Source of the DNA: Akebia trifoliata
Taxonomy: Eukaryota > Streptophyta > Magnoliopsida > Ranunculales > Lardizabalaceae
NCBI GenBank assembly: GCA_017979445.1
Contig: CM030714.1
Location: forward strand, 43,690,826-43,754,825
Direction: 5' to 3'
DNA length: 64,000 bases
Shown here piece after piece: positions 1-11,493 of this stretch; positions within the stretch are counted from its first letter, which is position 1; each line of letters starts with the position of its first letter. The notes beneath the pieces were generated by a model. That model was not told the DNA's origin. It saw only the letters and a program-made list of their open reading frames with translations, and did no database searches. A program made the translations under genes and the position numbers.

Positions 1-7
1 ATTTAAG

Positions 8-123
8 GTGATTATAATGATCTGATGGCTTTGTATCCAGAATTTTGGGCAGACAAAGAGGTTCTTTTGGATGAAAGTTTCCAAAAGAACAATGATAAAC
101 TGACTAAAAAAAGAAGCCACTGA
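8..123 (+). CDS. possible last exon of an unidentified gene (partial, cut by window edge)
   Basis: After an AG at bases 6-7 an open frame runs to a TGA at 121-123. It encodes about 38 residues, reading ..DYNDLMALYPEFWADKEV.. and ending KKRSH. The mix of aromatic, acidic and lysine residues looks protein-like, and the surrounding AT-rich DNA has no comparable frame. If real, it is the 3' end of a plus-strand gene that begins left of the window and converges tail to tail with the EHD1 gene. I do not recognise the family. It could also be a chance open frame. Confidence 0.35.
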
Positions 124-776
124 ATTCACTTGACAGCACAGAACCATAGATATTTTCCTTGTGTAACCCGAGGAAAAAAATTACAGTTCTATGCACATGC
201 CACATCATTTGAGTGTCTTTTCTCGAATCAGTTCATCAGGACTCTTTCCAAAGACATATTTCCTTGGTGCCAAATAGCAACAGCAAAGATGTGGCACACA
301 AACAAGCACGGATCAAGTGTTCAAAGGGTCTTTCAAGACGATTCCCTTGAATTTTCATAACCATCAACTATATAGTATCTTCCACAGACTGCCCAACACA
401 ACATTCTTTCCAAAGGAAATGATTATACTGGATGATGCTTTCTTACAAACGCAACGCTGACGTAATTATATATATATGACTGGTGACTATCTTCCACAAC
501 TTTAACATAATTGGGACATTATTAAAGTTTTACACACGCTGGAGTCATTCAGTCTCTTGCTACTCATCCTTGGGAAAGACTAATTTTCCTTTCCAATATG
601 TAATGTCCAACTTGAACTCTCACCAGTGATAGGAGTGTAAAAATATCTCAAATAATGGTCCAACGAGAAAGAACATAGTAGAAAAAAAATATCCAAGCTG
701 TACAGGGCTCATGTATCTTTAGCTGGACTCCTTTTCTACTTCCCTTTTTTAACAGGTTGTATTTGACAAGTTTATG
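124..776. other. intergenic / 3' flank of EHD1
   Basis: No gene or repeat is recognised. Positions 590-776 probably hold the EHD1 3' UTR because they directly follow its stop codon on the minus strand. A short ATG-initiated frame at 130-360 has no protein-like composition. Confidence 0.5.
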
Positions 777-3700
777 TCAATCATAGGGGTTTCTGAAGTT
801 CTTGAGGAGTTCTGGTATGTCATAGCCCAGCATATCATCAACATCTTGTATCATCTTAGGTTTCAACTTCTCGAACTTATCGATGCTGTAACAACTCAGA
901 ACCTCTCTAAAGTGCTCAACATTTGGGAAATCCCCTATGGGTAGATGGAACTCTCGGTGTACCTGTGAATGATAAACAAGGAGATGGAAATGATTATTAC
1001 ATACGATGGCAAAAGCAATGAACTCCTAACAGAACTATGGTCATAGAAAATATAATAGAGGTTTTGAAACCTTGGCAAATTCATCTTCTAGATTATCAAT
1101 GAGTCTCTGTTGAGTCTTAGCCTTGCCCATCATTGATGGCATCTCCCTTCTAAGATGGCTTATGATGTAAGCATGAATCTTAGCAGCTCTAGCACGCTTC
1201 ACAAATTCATTGATCTGCATTTCAAAATAACAATTTTTTAACTATTATGTACCAGGAAGAGCACGAGAGGATATAAATAGAAAAAAAAAAAAAAGAAGCT
1301 AATATGTCAGAATAAGAACGAACATACTCGGCGATCACAAGCCTTCTTTGGAATATCTTTCAGATCAGAAAGAAGGTCATCTTGTTCTTTCTCAAAAAGT
1401 TCTTTTCCAATTGGACCAACAGCTGCTTCATTTAAAGGTTTGTCATTGAATGATCTGTCAAAGACATGAATGGGCACGTTAATCTCCCTATAATAAGAGC
1501 AATCGAAAATCCCTGGTTCAGTAATCTCCCTATAATTCACTAGAACAAATGCTTTGATTGCATGCTAATATTTAAATATCTAGAACCACAACTCCAACTT
1601 AAGTGGGTTCAAGACAAATCAAAATATATAATTCTCAATCTACATTATGCAAATACAAGACATTAAAATCTACTGTCACTACAAAGTAAATGATAGAAAA
1701 GAATATATTACGCTACAAATTGTACCACGTTGTGAGTCAATAAAGGTGTAGCACAGGTGGCAAAGACTATGGGCGATGATACCATAGATCTGGGTTCGAT
1801 TCCAATGATCACTGAGTTACAAATCACATTAGAGATCTGGGTTCGATTCCAATGATCACTGAGTTACAAATCACATTAGAAACAGACTTACCAGGTGGCA
1901 ACACCAAAACTTTTAACCGATCAAAAAGAGAGGAAAAAAAGTCATTCATCGACATGAAATACTAAAAGGAAGCACGATTCTCTTAAAAATTTTAACAATG
2001 AATTATATTAACATTTCCATAAGAACATGCAAGCTCAAAGCCAAGATTGCAAATCCCTAGACTTAAGAACCTAGTAAATCTTAAGTAAATTAAAGAGAAT
2101 AGAGTGTACCCAATATAAACATGCATAACTTCGGGAGTATTCAAAACTTTCCCAAGTGACCACATCAATGCCCCATAAACTCTCATCAGCTACAATGTGC
2201 AAGTCAAAATAATTGCAATAAACATCCCATTACCCAAAAAAAAAAAAAAAGGTAAGGTAATACACAGGGATAACATTTGAAGAGAGTAGAATGGACAAGA
2301 ATTCTTACTTGCTGTGTATCAATTTGATCTGCTTTATTCAAAACCACACGTATCTTGTCATCATGGCCACGTAAAGATCCAATCACATGCCTGAACTCAT
2401 CACTGATATCCAATTTATGAGGATCAAATAGAAGAAGAATGAGATCACACTTTGCTGCAAACCATGATATAACTCCGGTAAAATCATAGCTTCGTTGGGT
2501 TCGTTGCTTTTCTCCAGATAGAACTCCAGGAGTGTCCACAAAATTTATATGATCTAGAAGCTTCAGACATTTGAAAGAACAGTGGGTATCTAAGTGATTC
2601 TAAAAAAATCCAGATTTCCCATGTTAAGCCTAGATAGAATGAGGACTTACAGGATGAGACATTTGGGAACACTGAAACTTTGATAAAAAAGCTGTTCCAA
2701 ATGTTGTGAGACCACCGAAAGGCATGTCTGCTTGAACAGCAACAGTGTTACCAGAAATACTCCTTTCATCGGATCCAGACTATGTTCATTAACATTGAAA
2801 TGGGAAACAGTTTAGTGCACTGCATAAAATCTTGGAACATTAAGTGGCTGGGAACAGTTTGGTGAAATGAATAAAATTCGGTACGTCACGTGAATTGGAA
2901 AAAATAATAATAACCTTAAGCATACTGATTATTGAAAAATCAGACAACCATTTGTCATTGTTAGGAAACCTACAAATAAAAAACACTAACAGAAAAGCAG
3001 TAGACCAATGCTCAAAACACAATCTTCAAAGGAGTTGGAGGCTTATGACTTGAGGCTCTCCTGTGGACAAGGCTCTTACAGTGGGACCTAACGTTGTGTT
3101 TTATTATATATATATCATAATCTCTACAAGCTCTATCTATCAAAAATAAATAATTAATCCTACAGCCCTAGTCAATTTGCAATTCTAGCCATCTATGCCT
3201 TCTTTTTTCTTCCACGATTTTTTCATTTCTTTCCAATTTCTATTTTCCTCTATATACCAAACCTACTCATCTTCTTCTTCTAGTATTTGAATGGTGCTAT
3301 TCTTTTAAGTTTACATTCTCAGTAGTTTTTGGTTTGTTTGAGGGATTGAAACTTGAGAAGTTAAAAGAATGAAACTACAGGTTTAGGATGAGCTTCGATT
3401 TAGATATTAAACTTCAGAATGTGAAAACAGTGAAATATTTGTGATGTTTACTTCTCTTTTTATCTTTTGAGATTTTCCTTTGAACTTTCTTTTATTAGAA
3501 TTTTTCAATTTATTTATTCACATATGCATATATATTTATTCCCTTGATATACGCCTTACACCTAGATGCATAAGCCTCAGAGCTTTAGAAACACTGGCTC
3601 AAACTGCATGTATTGAATGTTCAAGACTTAAATTTGTGGTAAGAGATAACTTAAAAACAACTACCAACAAACATTGAGCTTGGATGTAAAGAAGAGGTCA

Positions 3701-6700
3701 CTAAAAGAAGGTGAGAAGAAAAACCCATTGATTCCTCAATAAGTATTACTCATTTTCATGGTTAACAAATGTGCCCTTTATGCCATCTCAGTATGGAGCA
3801 ATTCCTTGAAATAAATTCTCCTAAGAAATTTTCCTTTATGAATAACTACTCAAAGTTGCTATCCATCTTCCAGAAAGAAATAACAAGCACCTCTATGTTG
3901 ATGGAATGGTCCTAAGCAACAAATTTTTTTTTGAAAAAGTACAACAAAGGACAAACTATGCTAACTAATTGACCGTTAAATATACTTTTACATACACCTT
4001 TGTTAAAAATCCCCTTTTGATATAGACTCCTTGTCAAATCTCCATGATTTTTTAGCATGTTTATGAATATGACACATACTACTTCTACAAGGCTATTTTC
4101 AAATAGATCATGGTTAGTGTTCTATTATTATTCTGCTACATTAGCTCTGCATTCAGTAACATAATCAGACCCAGCTTTGTCTCCTATTCCAGAGTGATGA
4201 TCGTAAGATAAGTAGAAAGAAATCTGACAGGTATAATAACATTCATAAAAATTGTAATAAAATACTTATCCCATTTTTTCTTAAACTTGAGTAGGAACTA
4301 GAATAAGAACAAAACATAAATATAGCTTTTAGATACCATAACAACAACAAATTTGTCGGTTGTAGGCTCAGGTCCAATGTGGGCTCCTGCTCAGAATAAA
4401 GGAAACGCTAATTAAAAGAACATGAATTGTTATCTCAAATAAGAAAAAGAAGAAATGAGAAAAGAAAAAAAATCTAACTTACCTGGATAACTACCTTTAA
4501 GCAAATGTTTTATAAATGTTGTTTTTCCAGTGGAATACTGGCCCAGAAGCATAACCATGGGCCTAGCATCAAAATCACTATTTGTCTGCAACAAGGAACA
4601 GACCCAAAGCAATCAACAAGAACGTCTATTCTTTTTCCCAAACTGACTATGTTTACTCCAAGAATAACAATATCACTTACCAAATTTTGTTACTTTCTCA
4701 AGGAGAATTAGTCAAAATCTACCATAAAAAAAAGTCAAAACTCCAACATATGGTTCACTCACCAGTAAAGGAGATAAAAAATCATTAAAACGATATGTAA
4801 CTTCCAATGGCTTTAGCTTTTCAATGTATAACCTCTTTAGGCCATCAACTATCGATGTAACTGAGCTTAGAGGTACCTGAACACAAAAGTAGTAGTGAGT
4901 AGAAAAAGGGATTCATCTCAGAAATCAGGATAAGGATTGACATCATTCTTATAAACTGTTTTGGTACATCATGATTTGTGGGCAATTCTCTTTTTTTTTT
5001 TTTTTTAAACTTTAGAAAGCTTGTAGGTTCAGGTATTTCCTTTGTACTGTCTTTTCTGTAAGGTTCTAGCTTGCCCTGATACACGAGAAAAATATATTTT
5101 GAACATAGATTCCTGATCATGCTGTACAAAGTCGCTGTAGGATGCTAATAATACCCTACATGTATAGAGGATGGACGTAGAATACAGCCATACTCTGAAA
5201 AGTACAAAAAACCTAATTAATCATTGGTAATCACTATGCTGAGGATTCTAGTCCCCAAGCTTTTAATTTTCATGTACAGTCATAATATTGAAAAACACCA
5301 TGACGAACGTTGTTTTGGTCAAAGATGGTATAAATAAACAACCTATGTCACAATTCTCAACTTTTTTTTTGCTTTTGATCTGCATAATAGAGTCTCATCA
5401 CTTGTCAAAAGATGAATGAAAAACAAAGATAAGTTTCAGTTGATCAATTGATTTCACAATTGCTAAAAAAAAGTTGTCTGCATCAATCTATCTTCTAACG
5501 CTTGCTTACTGAGGAAATCATTATTAATGTAGTCCCATTTGAGAAGAAAAGAAGTAAAATATGCACTGTTCATAGAGATAGTTTTCAAAATTCCACTGGA
5601 GGCATCAGGGACGGAGCCAGAATTTTACCCACGTGGGGGCAACTAAGAGAGAATGTTTTTTTTGTGGGGGCAATAGTGGTGGCTTTTTTTATCCGCCGCT
5701 GTTATCTGTCACAACAGCTCATAAATCCTCTGATTTCGAAAATTCTTGTGGGGGCAAGAGCCACCACTGCCCCAATGTAAATCCGCCCCTGGGAAGCATG
5801 ACACCTTTTTCTGGTTCCAAGTATGTCCAAACAATGATATGGGTAGCACTCAACCAAACACACAACCTTGGTTTGATATTAGAACTCAACTTTTGATTAA
5901 GATATGGTATATAGAAAAGTTTTCTTGTACTTTTTCTATTTCTTTTCTTATTTTTATTTGTTTAAAAGTTCTGCTTTAAATATAGCTAAAATATTATACC
6001 ATAAAATATATATACAGATGTGTTGGTGTTTTGGTATTCTCCCAAGTCTGGTGTGAAACACCTCATACCAGAGTCGGCTACCTAAACATGTGCCTTGTCT
6101 TCTTACATAGTGAACACACAATGATAAAACCACAAAAGTTACCTTCTTTACAAACTTTGACATAAACCAATGAGCTGATAGTGATGATTGGCGCTGAGTA
6201 GTTGCTGCACAATACTAATTAGCCAATTTAGAACAAAACAACCAATAAGAGCAATGGTCCTTGTACTGGTAAACCATGAGAGCATTCTTACCGTTTAACT
6301 CAGGCTCAATTTTTTTGAGTGAACGCCTATTTTTCTGGAAAAAAAAATCCAACATTACACAGGTAGACTTGTATACATCTTTAAATTATATGCCACAAAG
6401 GGAAAAAACCAAATACTTACTGCTATTAATACATCCAAACCTTCCAGTTCTGGAGGTTTTAAATTTTCCAAGTCAACTGCAGTAAAGAAAAATATGTATT
6501 ATTCCAAAGTACATAATTAAATAATTAAATACAATGCAAATCCAAGCATGCTTATCCAGCAAAAAAAAAGGTTGTGCTTAAAATAGTCTATGATTTGAAT
6601 TTTGTTGAGAAAATACAACAGTCTAATTTGAACTGAATATGCCACTCAATATTATGAAAAAACAAAGGTGAAATCTCCCTGCTTACCTGCAGAGCTAAGA

Positions 6701-8022
6701 AGGCCTTCTGTTATTTCATGTCCTGCTTGTGCCAGAGAAATTAACTGTTCATTATAAAATGAGCTAAGAAACTGTTTTGTGTTTTTCAAATCAAGAAAAA
6801 AAAGAGATGGGGGAGATATCAACCTGCATTGCAGTAATGAACTCTTTGAAACCAAGAAATCCTTGTCGTTTGGAATCTGCAATAGCCCACACCTTTGAAA
6901 CCAAAAAAATTGTCAATTTACAATGACCCAATGGAAAGAAAAGATGCTACACTTTGCCAAAAAGAAAAAGCTGAAGGTGCTAAATTGTTAAGCAGTTAAG
7001 ATGCAAAGCACATGTCCCAATACAAACATAGTTACAAGGAGTAAGATATAGCATAGCTCTCCCATTTCATAGAGGAGCAAATAGATACGACAGCTTAAGA
7101 GTCAGTCTCAAACAAAAAATTTCCATAAAATCATGTTAATTCAACAAGGTGCATTATGATGTGCGCCTATGGCACACTGTGCGTTTGAACCTTGAGACAA
7201 CTCATGCTGAACTCCCACCTATATGTAAAGTGTTCTTGATGTGTCAGTGGGCAGATGTGTGTTTCCGTGTTGCTCGAAAGATATGGTGTGTCGTCAACAA
7301 TTGGGTTAATGTGAAGGTGCCAGCTAGCTTAGTTGGTAAAGTCTATGGGGGTGATGATACCATGGACCTGTATTCAATTCCTGCCATGACTGAGTTACCG
7401 ATCTCATTAAAAAGAGATTTACCCATAATTTTTCTTTTAAAAGGGTCCACGCCAACAATAACACAATAACAATGCAACTTAGAATTCTAGATTTCATGAA
7501 TTAACACAATAACCTCCAAGACCAAATAAGCAACAAAACAAAAAAAAAATCCAGGATCCCAATCAAGATATGATATATTTAATCATTTGGATTAAGTTAA
7601 AAAAAAAAAACAATTAAAGATTTAAAGCGTCAAGCAGGTAAGCTAACAATCATTTAATCCATGTCAATTAAATTCGAGAGCTAAATTAAATAGAGAAATT
7701 AAACAAAAATACCCTAACCACGCAAACAAACAAAAGAAACAGAAACCCTATATTTTGAGTAAAATATAGAAAGTAGAAACCTGTTTGAGTTCGGGACGAG
7801 ATAAGTTGGACATGAGGAAGAACTTGGTTGCATCGTTTCCCGTAATGCGACCATCTCTATCTGAAGAAACAAGTCGAAATTTTTAAAAGATCTCAGAAAA
7901 TATTTCAAGTTCCAGACAGAGAAGATTAGAGAAAAACCAGAATCTGCGCAGCTAAACCATTCCTGATAGATATTTTGGTGCTCTTTCGAACAGGAACTTA
8001 ATGGAATTGAAACAATCTCCAT
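777..8022 (-). CDS. EHD1: EH-domain-containing dynamin-like ATPase (EHD1 type), 16 exons, 545 aa
   Basis: Plant EHD proteins bind nucleotide through a dynamin-like G domain and act in endocytosis and endosome recycling at membranes. Exons from 5' to 3' are 7938-8022, 7781-7860, 6824-6892, 6687-6744, 6421-6476, 6292-6334, 6143-6204, 4763-4876, 4483-4585, 4337-4386, 2651-2779, 2309-2560, 2110-2189, 1328-1454, 1071-1214 and 777-962. All have GT..AG borders and consistent phases, giving 1638 bp with stop. The N-terminal EH domain carries a canonical EF-hand loop (D27, D29, D31, G32, I34, D38) and a conserved VWAIADSKRQG block at 56-66. The G domain shows the P-loop GQYSTGKTT at 204-212, DTPG at 292-295 and NKAD at 358-361. 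A helical region follows, ending KNFRNPYD. An N-terminal EH domain is the plant arrangement; animals carry it C-terminally. Length is close to that of the Arabidopsis EHDs. The start MEIVS matches the family. EHD1 rather than EHD2 is my reading of overall similarity. Confidence 0.95.
1746..1905 (+). repeat. tRNA-derived SINE in EHD1 intron 13, with duplicated B box
   Basis: An A-box-like TAGCACAGGTGG (1749-1760) is followed about 40 bp later by a near-consensus pol III B box GGGTTCGATTCC (1792-1803). The B-box segment is repeated exactly 47 bp further on. Related sequence lies at 7313-7440, with the same GATGATACCAT and TGAGTTAC blocks. The element lies antisense to EHD1. No tRNA cloverleaf can be drawn, so this is a SINE relic and not a tRNA gene. 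Confidence 0.6.
1786..1879. repeat. exact 47-bp tandem duplication
   Basis: Two copies (1786-1832 and 1833-1879) read identically through AGATCTGGGTTCGATTCC to CACATTAG. The unit includes the SINE B box, so the duplication arose inside the SINE. Perfect identity suggests a recent event. Confidence 0.95.
2780..4336. other. EHD1 intron 10, no recognised element
   Basis: This 1.56 kb intron lies between the exon ending FVVVM and the one starting SGSDER. It is AT-rich and has a short TA tract near 3103-3115. I see no coding sequence and no confident repeat. Confidence 0.6.
5606..5791. mobile_element. hAT-type MITE with 8-bp target duplication, in EHD1 intron 7
   Basis: The element begins CAGGGACGGAGCC and ends with the inverse CCGCCCCTG. 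The flanking 8-mers GGAGGCAT (5598-5605) and GGAAGCAT (5792-5799) match at 7 of 8 bases, the target-duplication size of hAT transposons. Inside each end GTGGGGGCAA is repeated in inverted sense. No transposase is encoded, so it is non-autonomous. Related copies lie at 39471-39641 and 61556-61745, with a one-ended fragment at 18524-18568. Confidence 0.75.
7313..7440 (+). repeat. tRNA-derived SINE in EHD1 intron 2
   Basis: A box CTAGCTTAGTTGGTAAAG (7324-7341) is followed by a degenerate B box GTATTCAATTCC (7370-7381). It shares GATGATACCATGG and TGAGTTAC with the SINE at 1746-1905, so both belong to one family. Orientation is antisense to the host gene. Confidence 0.55.
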
Positions 8023-8110
8023 GAAAATCAATCAAGGAAGCGAAGCAGTTTTGCTACAGATTTGAAATTTCGAAATTCAGACATTTGGAGAGAGAGAGAG
8101 AGATGGGCGT
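8023..8110 (-). promoter_or_regulatory. EHD1 5' leader with CT-rich tract
   Basis: Directly upstream of the ATG on the minus strand lies a leader whose plus strand carries a GA run at about 8088-8103. Pyrimidine-rich leaders of this kind are common in plant genes. The transcription start is not determined. Confidence 0.4.
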
Positions 8111-8214
8111 CTGCAAATTTTAAAGAAATTACAATATTGCCATTTTCCGGTTTTGAGGAAAACCGCCTGGAAATAAATTAGCTGCACATCACGAACAGAC
8201 GAAGACACTGAAAC

Positions 8215-8515
8215 GGGTTCAATTGAATCAGGGCGAATACTAGTCTGATCCAAAGTCCGTTGATCCGATCCTGAAAAGATTTCTGTTGATTTTATCCAAC
8301 CCCGATTCAAGATCCAACCTAATCTGTTCCAATATCTTAATTTAGTAAATCCAAATACAATTAATAAAGAGGAGTGCATGCCAGGGATGTCCATGCAAAA
8401 TCCAAGCCATTTTGACCCAAAAACATTGGATTTGGATTGAGGATTTGGTTTAAATAAGGATCTCATCCTTACCGGTTTGGTCCGAAATCGACCCTGATCC
8501 ATTTGACAGCCCTAG
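8215..8515. repeat. dispersed repeat ending TTTGACAGCCCTA
   Basis: The block is rich in GATCC and GGATTTGG words and ends GATCCATTTGACAGCCCTA. The inverse form, starting GGGCTGTCAAATGGATC, occurs at 37448. Similar GATCCATTGAC ends occur near 33960 and 37030. It looks like an interspersed repeat of unknown class in the EHD1 upstream region. Confidence 0.4.
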
Positions 8516-8819
8516 TGCATGTTGTGTTGGGTCTCACACACCACACTCCTTATGTATGCTTGTGAGGTGGGTGGGGCAGTGGACCCATAAGTTGGTGTTG
8601 ATTTTGGATTTTCTTAACATGTTAATGATACCCACAAGTGACATTTTAACAAACTTTTGTTATTGAATTCTCCCATTTTTTGAAATAAATATATTTTTAC
8701 CTAATATTTAGCACATTGAAAGGAAGTCTAAATTAAAAAAAGAAAAACATGGTTCAATTGTAATTGAATTTTGGGAGGTTTTACAACCTTTTTTTCATTA
8801 TTATTTGTGCATTTAGATT

Positions 8820-9137
8820 ATCTTTGGATTGAGAGAAGTGAAGAGAATAGGAGACAAACTCAATTTTTCTATATCATGTTTGGACTGACAAGAGAGAATT
8901 TGGGACAACTGTATAATTTTAAAATATCTTAAGAGAGATCTAAGAGCAGAGTTGGAGTTATAAAATATTTTTAAAGGAATTTCTCTCCAAATCTCTCCAC
9001 TTTTATTGAGTAAGAAAACTTACCTTTTTTTTTCTTTTCTCTCTTCCCCCCCCCCCCCTAACAATCCAAACAAGAGAAATGAAGAGAAACTCATTTATTT
9101 TCTCTTCTCTTCTCTCCACTTCTCTCAATTCAAACAC
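8820..9137. repeat. foldback element of about 320 bp
   Basis: The left arm, starting TTTGGATTGAGAGAAGTG, is matched in inverse by the right arm ending CACTTCTCTCAATTCAAAC. GA/CT-rich pairing extends further inward. No coding sequence lies between the arms. This has the structure of a MITE, but no clear target duplication was found. Confidence 0.5.
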
Positions 9138-9287
9138 AACGGTAAGGACTTGAATGTGTCAAAAGTTAGTCATTTTTCTTGGTCCTTAAACCATGAAAAG
9201 AATCATCATCATCAAAGATGGTTCAACTATCTTCAAGAAAACTGTTGCTCTTCAACAACTTTGTATTATCTATTTGAGTTGAGTCGT

Positions 9288-9428
9288 GATGAATGCACGC
9301 AGTCTGATACACGGTTGACATGCCCAAAGCACATAACCATAGATCAGTTTCATCGAGATACACACAAAAGATGTGTTGTTTTGTACCCTTGCCACGTCAG
9401 TCGTGTATCAAAACCGCGTGCATTTATC
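9288..9428. mobile_element. palindromic MITE, TGATGTGG/CCACGTCA group
   Basis: The first 35 or so bases (GATGAATGCACGC..GATACACG) are inversely repeated at the end (CGTGTATC..GCGTGCATTTATC). The centre reads CATAGATCAGTTTCATCGAGATA, similar to the centres of copies at 41371 and 58037. The hairpin lies between EHD1 and the CCCH gene. Confidence 0.55.
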
Positions 9429-10267
9429 ATTATTCATTGGAGTTTCTTATTCTCTTGAAAAGATTCAAGTGTAATGATTTTCTAACTCAACCTGACAAAA
9501 TAACTCAAAAACATGTGCACTTGTGTATCCCAATTTTAAACATTTAATCGTAACTTTTGATTTATTCCAAGGATTTGTGGAAATGAATTAGGGATGGCAA
9601 CAGGACGGGTTTGGACCGGGTTTAGTTAAATCCGTCATTGGGCCTGTTTATAATTACTTACCGCAAACCCACCCTGACCCTGACTCTGACTCTTACTTTG
9701 AAAGGGAGATGAGGGTAAAAAGGCACTAAGAATGGAAAAGTTTACATGGGGGGTCTTGAAAGAAGGCCCTCCTCCCATGGAGTGCATTAAGTAATTTCCT
9801 CTTTTTTAATGATAAGATTACCCTATTTTATGACCATAGTGTACAAATTACAAACAAGCAAAAAAAAAAAAAAAAAGGAGAATTATAGTGTCTAAGGGTA
9901 CGTCCAACATCATTACAATATTAATTATTTAAAAAGAAAAAGATATCACTTCAGATCATTAAGATTGGGCTATTTGTGTATTATAAACATAAAAAATCAT
10001 GGTAGACTCCCTAGATTAATTCTTTTCTATAATTTGTCTTATTTTTATTAATTCTTTTCTTTATCTTTGGCTTATTTTTTCATCATTTCATCGTTGGACT
10101 CTAAAAGAACACTAAAAAGAGATCAAAATATTACATAAATTTTTTTTTTAATTATTTAAAATATACTATTTTAATATATTGAAATTATATACAAACCTGA
10201 GAAGAAAAAAAAAATTATCTCTTCAAGATTTGCATGACATAAATGATATAAAATAACCCTCTAAAGA

Positions 10268-10400
10268 TTGGTGAGATGGCCAATGACAACTTACTAATTG
10301 TATGTGGCAGGAGGCACCCATACGTGGCCCGAGAATTAGAACGATACTCTAAGAGGCCCAAATACCTCAGTTCCCAAAGCAAAGATGATATAAAATATTT
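10268..10400. repeat. SINE-like relic related to 43412-43585
   Basis: It shares GGTGAGATG..CCAA at the left and a TACGTGGCCCGAGAATTAG / GATGCTCTAAGA type block at the right with the element at 43412. The B box is lost. It is called from similarity between the two loci only. Confidence 0.4.
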
Positions 10401-10460
10401 TTTGGTGGGCAATTGTCAAAATCTAATAGGTATAACTTTATTACTTATACGTTGAGACTT

Positions 10461-10703
10461 GGGCCTGCTTGCTTGGTGTGCTGCAAATCATTTGCATGGA
10501 TCACCTAAATTCTTAAGGAATTTCAACAAATAATTTGCAGTACAAAAAGTACCACAAATTAATTGCAAAATCACAAAGATCAACCAATCACAAAAACAAG
10601 ATTCGCAAGAGATTTTCCAATGATTACTAAGGAATAGTAAATCATTCGTTGCAAATCCTTTACACTGCAAATGCAAATGATTTGTAGTGTACCAAGCAGG
10701 GCC
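10461..10703. mobile_element. MITE with GGGCCTGCTTG ends (about 243 bp)
   Basis: The left end GGGCCTGCTTG, continuing through TTGGTGTGCTGCAAATCATT, is inversely repeated at the right end, which finishes TACCAAGCAGGGCC. The interior is AT-rich and non-coding. The ends resemble Tourist or hAT MITEs of plants. The class is not settled because the target duplication is unclear. Confidence 0.6.
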
Positions 10704-10844
10704 TTGGAGTTAAATAATAAAAAAAAAAATAGAAAAGAAAGGAAGAAGCATGTTTTATGCTGTAAGCTAAAAATTCTCCATATTTTTTTTAACATTTAAC
10801 TACTAGGCCGTGTATACGTCACATTCAAGTGAAACAAAACCTAC

Positions 10845-10960
10845 TTCAATACTAGAAACAACAACAAAGCCGTATCCCAACGATTTGGGGTCCATAAAAA
10901 GTGAGTTCAGCTTTCACTACCTCCATCAACGTCCTTTTAGGACCTACAACTTGAATATTT
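10845..10960 (-). pseudogene. LINE 3'-end fragment
   Basis: On the minus strand the frame reads DPKSLGYGFVVV and runs into a GTTGTTGTT tail. This is the typical end of plant LINE second ORFs and their 3' tails. The same ending occurs in the longer LINE piece at 29993-30350. Only the 3' terminus is present. Confidence 0.55.
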
Positions 10961-11493
10961 CTTATAACAGCGCCCAACAACTTTTATGGCCAGATTTTAG
11001 CCTCCACAGTGCACATTTCACATGCATATTGTGTCAAGATGGCGATTAACAGAAATACAAAGAAGCAAGTATTCTCAATACATTTAAAATTCATCGGTTC
11101 TATGCGACAAACATAAATTTGACCAATGATTCCAATATTCTTTTTATAAGTCTGGGAAATATAGAATAGCAATTTAAGAAAGAAAAAAACATGATCCTTA
11201 AGCATCACACATCAAACAGTTACAAACTCTTTCAGGGACAGACATTTTAAATAGGAGAGAAAACAAAAAATAGGACTGACATTTTCACCTGCATTTTATT
11301 CACCACAAAAGCCTTCCATGCCTCCTGTCCTCACCCACCACATCAATCTCCAAAAAAGCCTCTCTCTTTCTCTCTCTCAACAGAATCGCAGACGAAATTG
11401 GTGGATAGGAGGCACATGTGAGAAAAACTTCCCGAAGGAACTAGGCAAACAAGAAAGGAAAAAAAAAAAAAAAAGACGAAGAAAAAGAAACCT

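Noticed and set aside
1786..1879. CRISPR-like direct repeat
   Set aside because: Two adjacent units without spacers, in a plant intron.
1746..1905. tRNA gene suggested by A and B boxes
   Set aside because: No acceptor stem or anticodon arm can be formed, and related copies are dispersed. It is a SINE. The same applies to 7313, 36484, 43412, 45548, 60882 and 19082.
8077..8502. 141-residue minus-strand frame upstream of EHD1
   Set aside because: It reads through the dispersed repeat at 8215 and the CT-rich leader. Composition (GPTRIPIE-type repeats of the GATCC words) is not protein-like.
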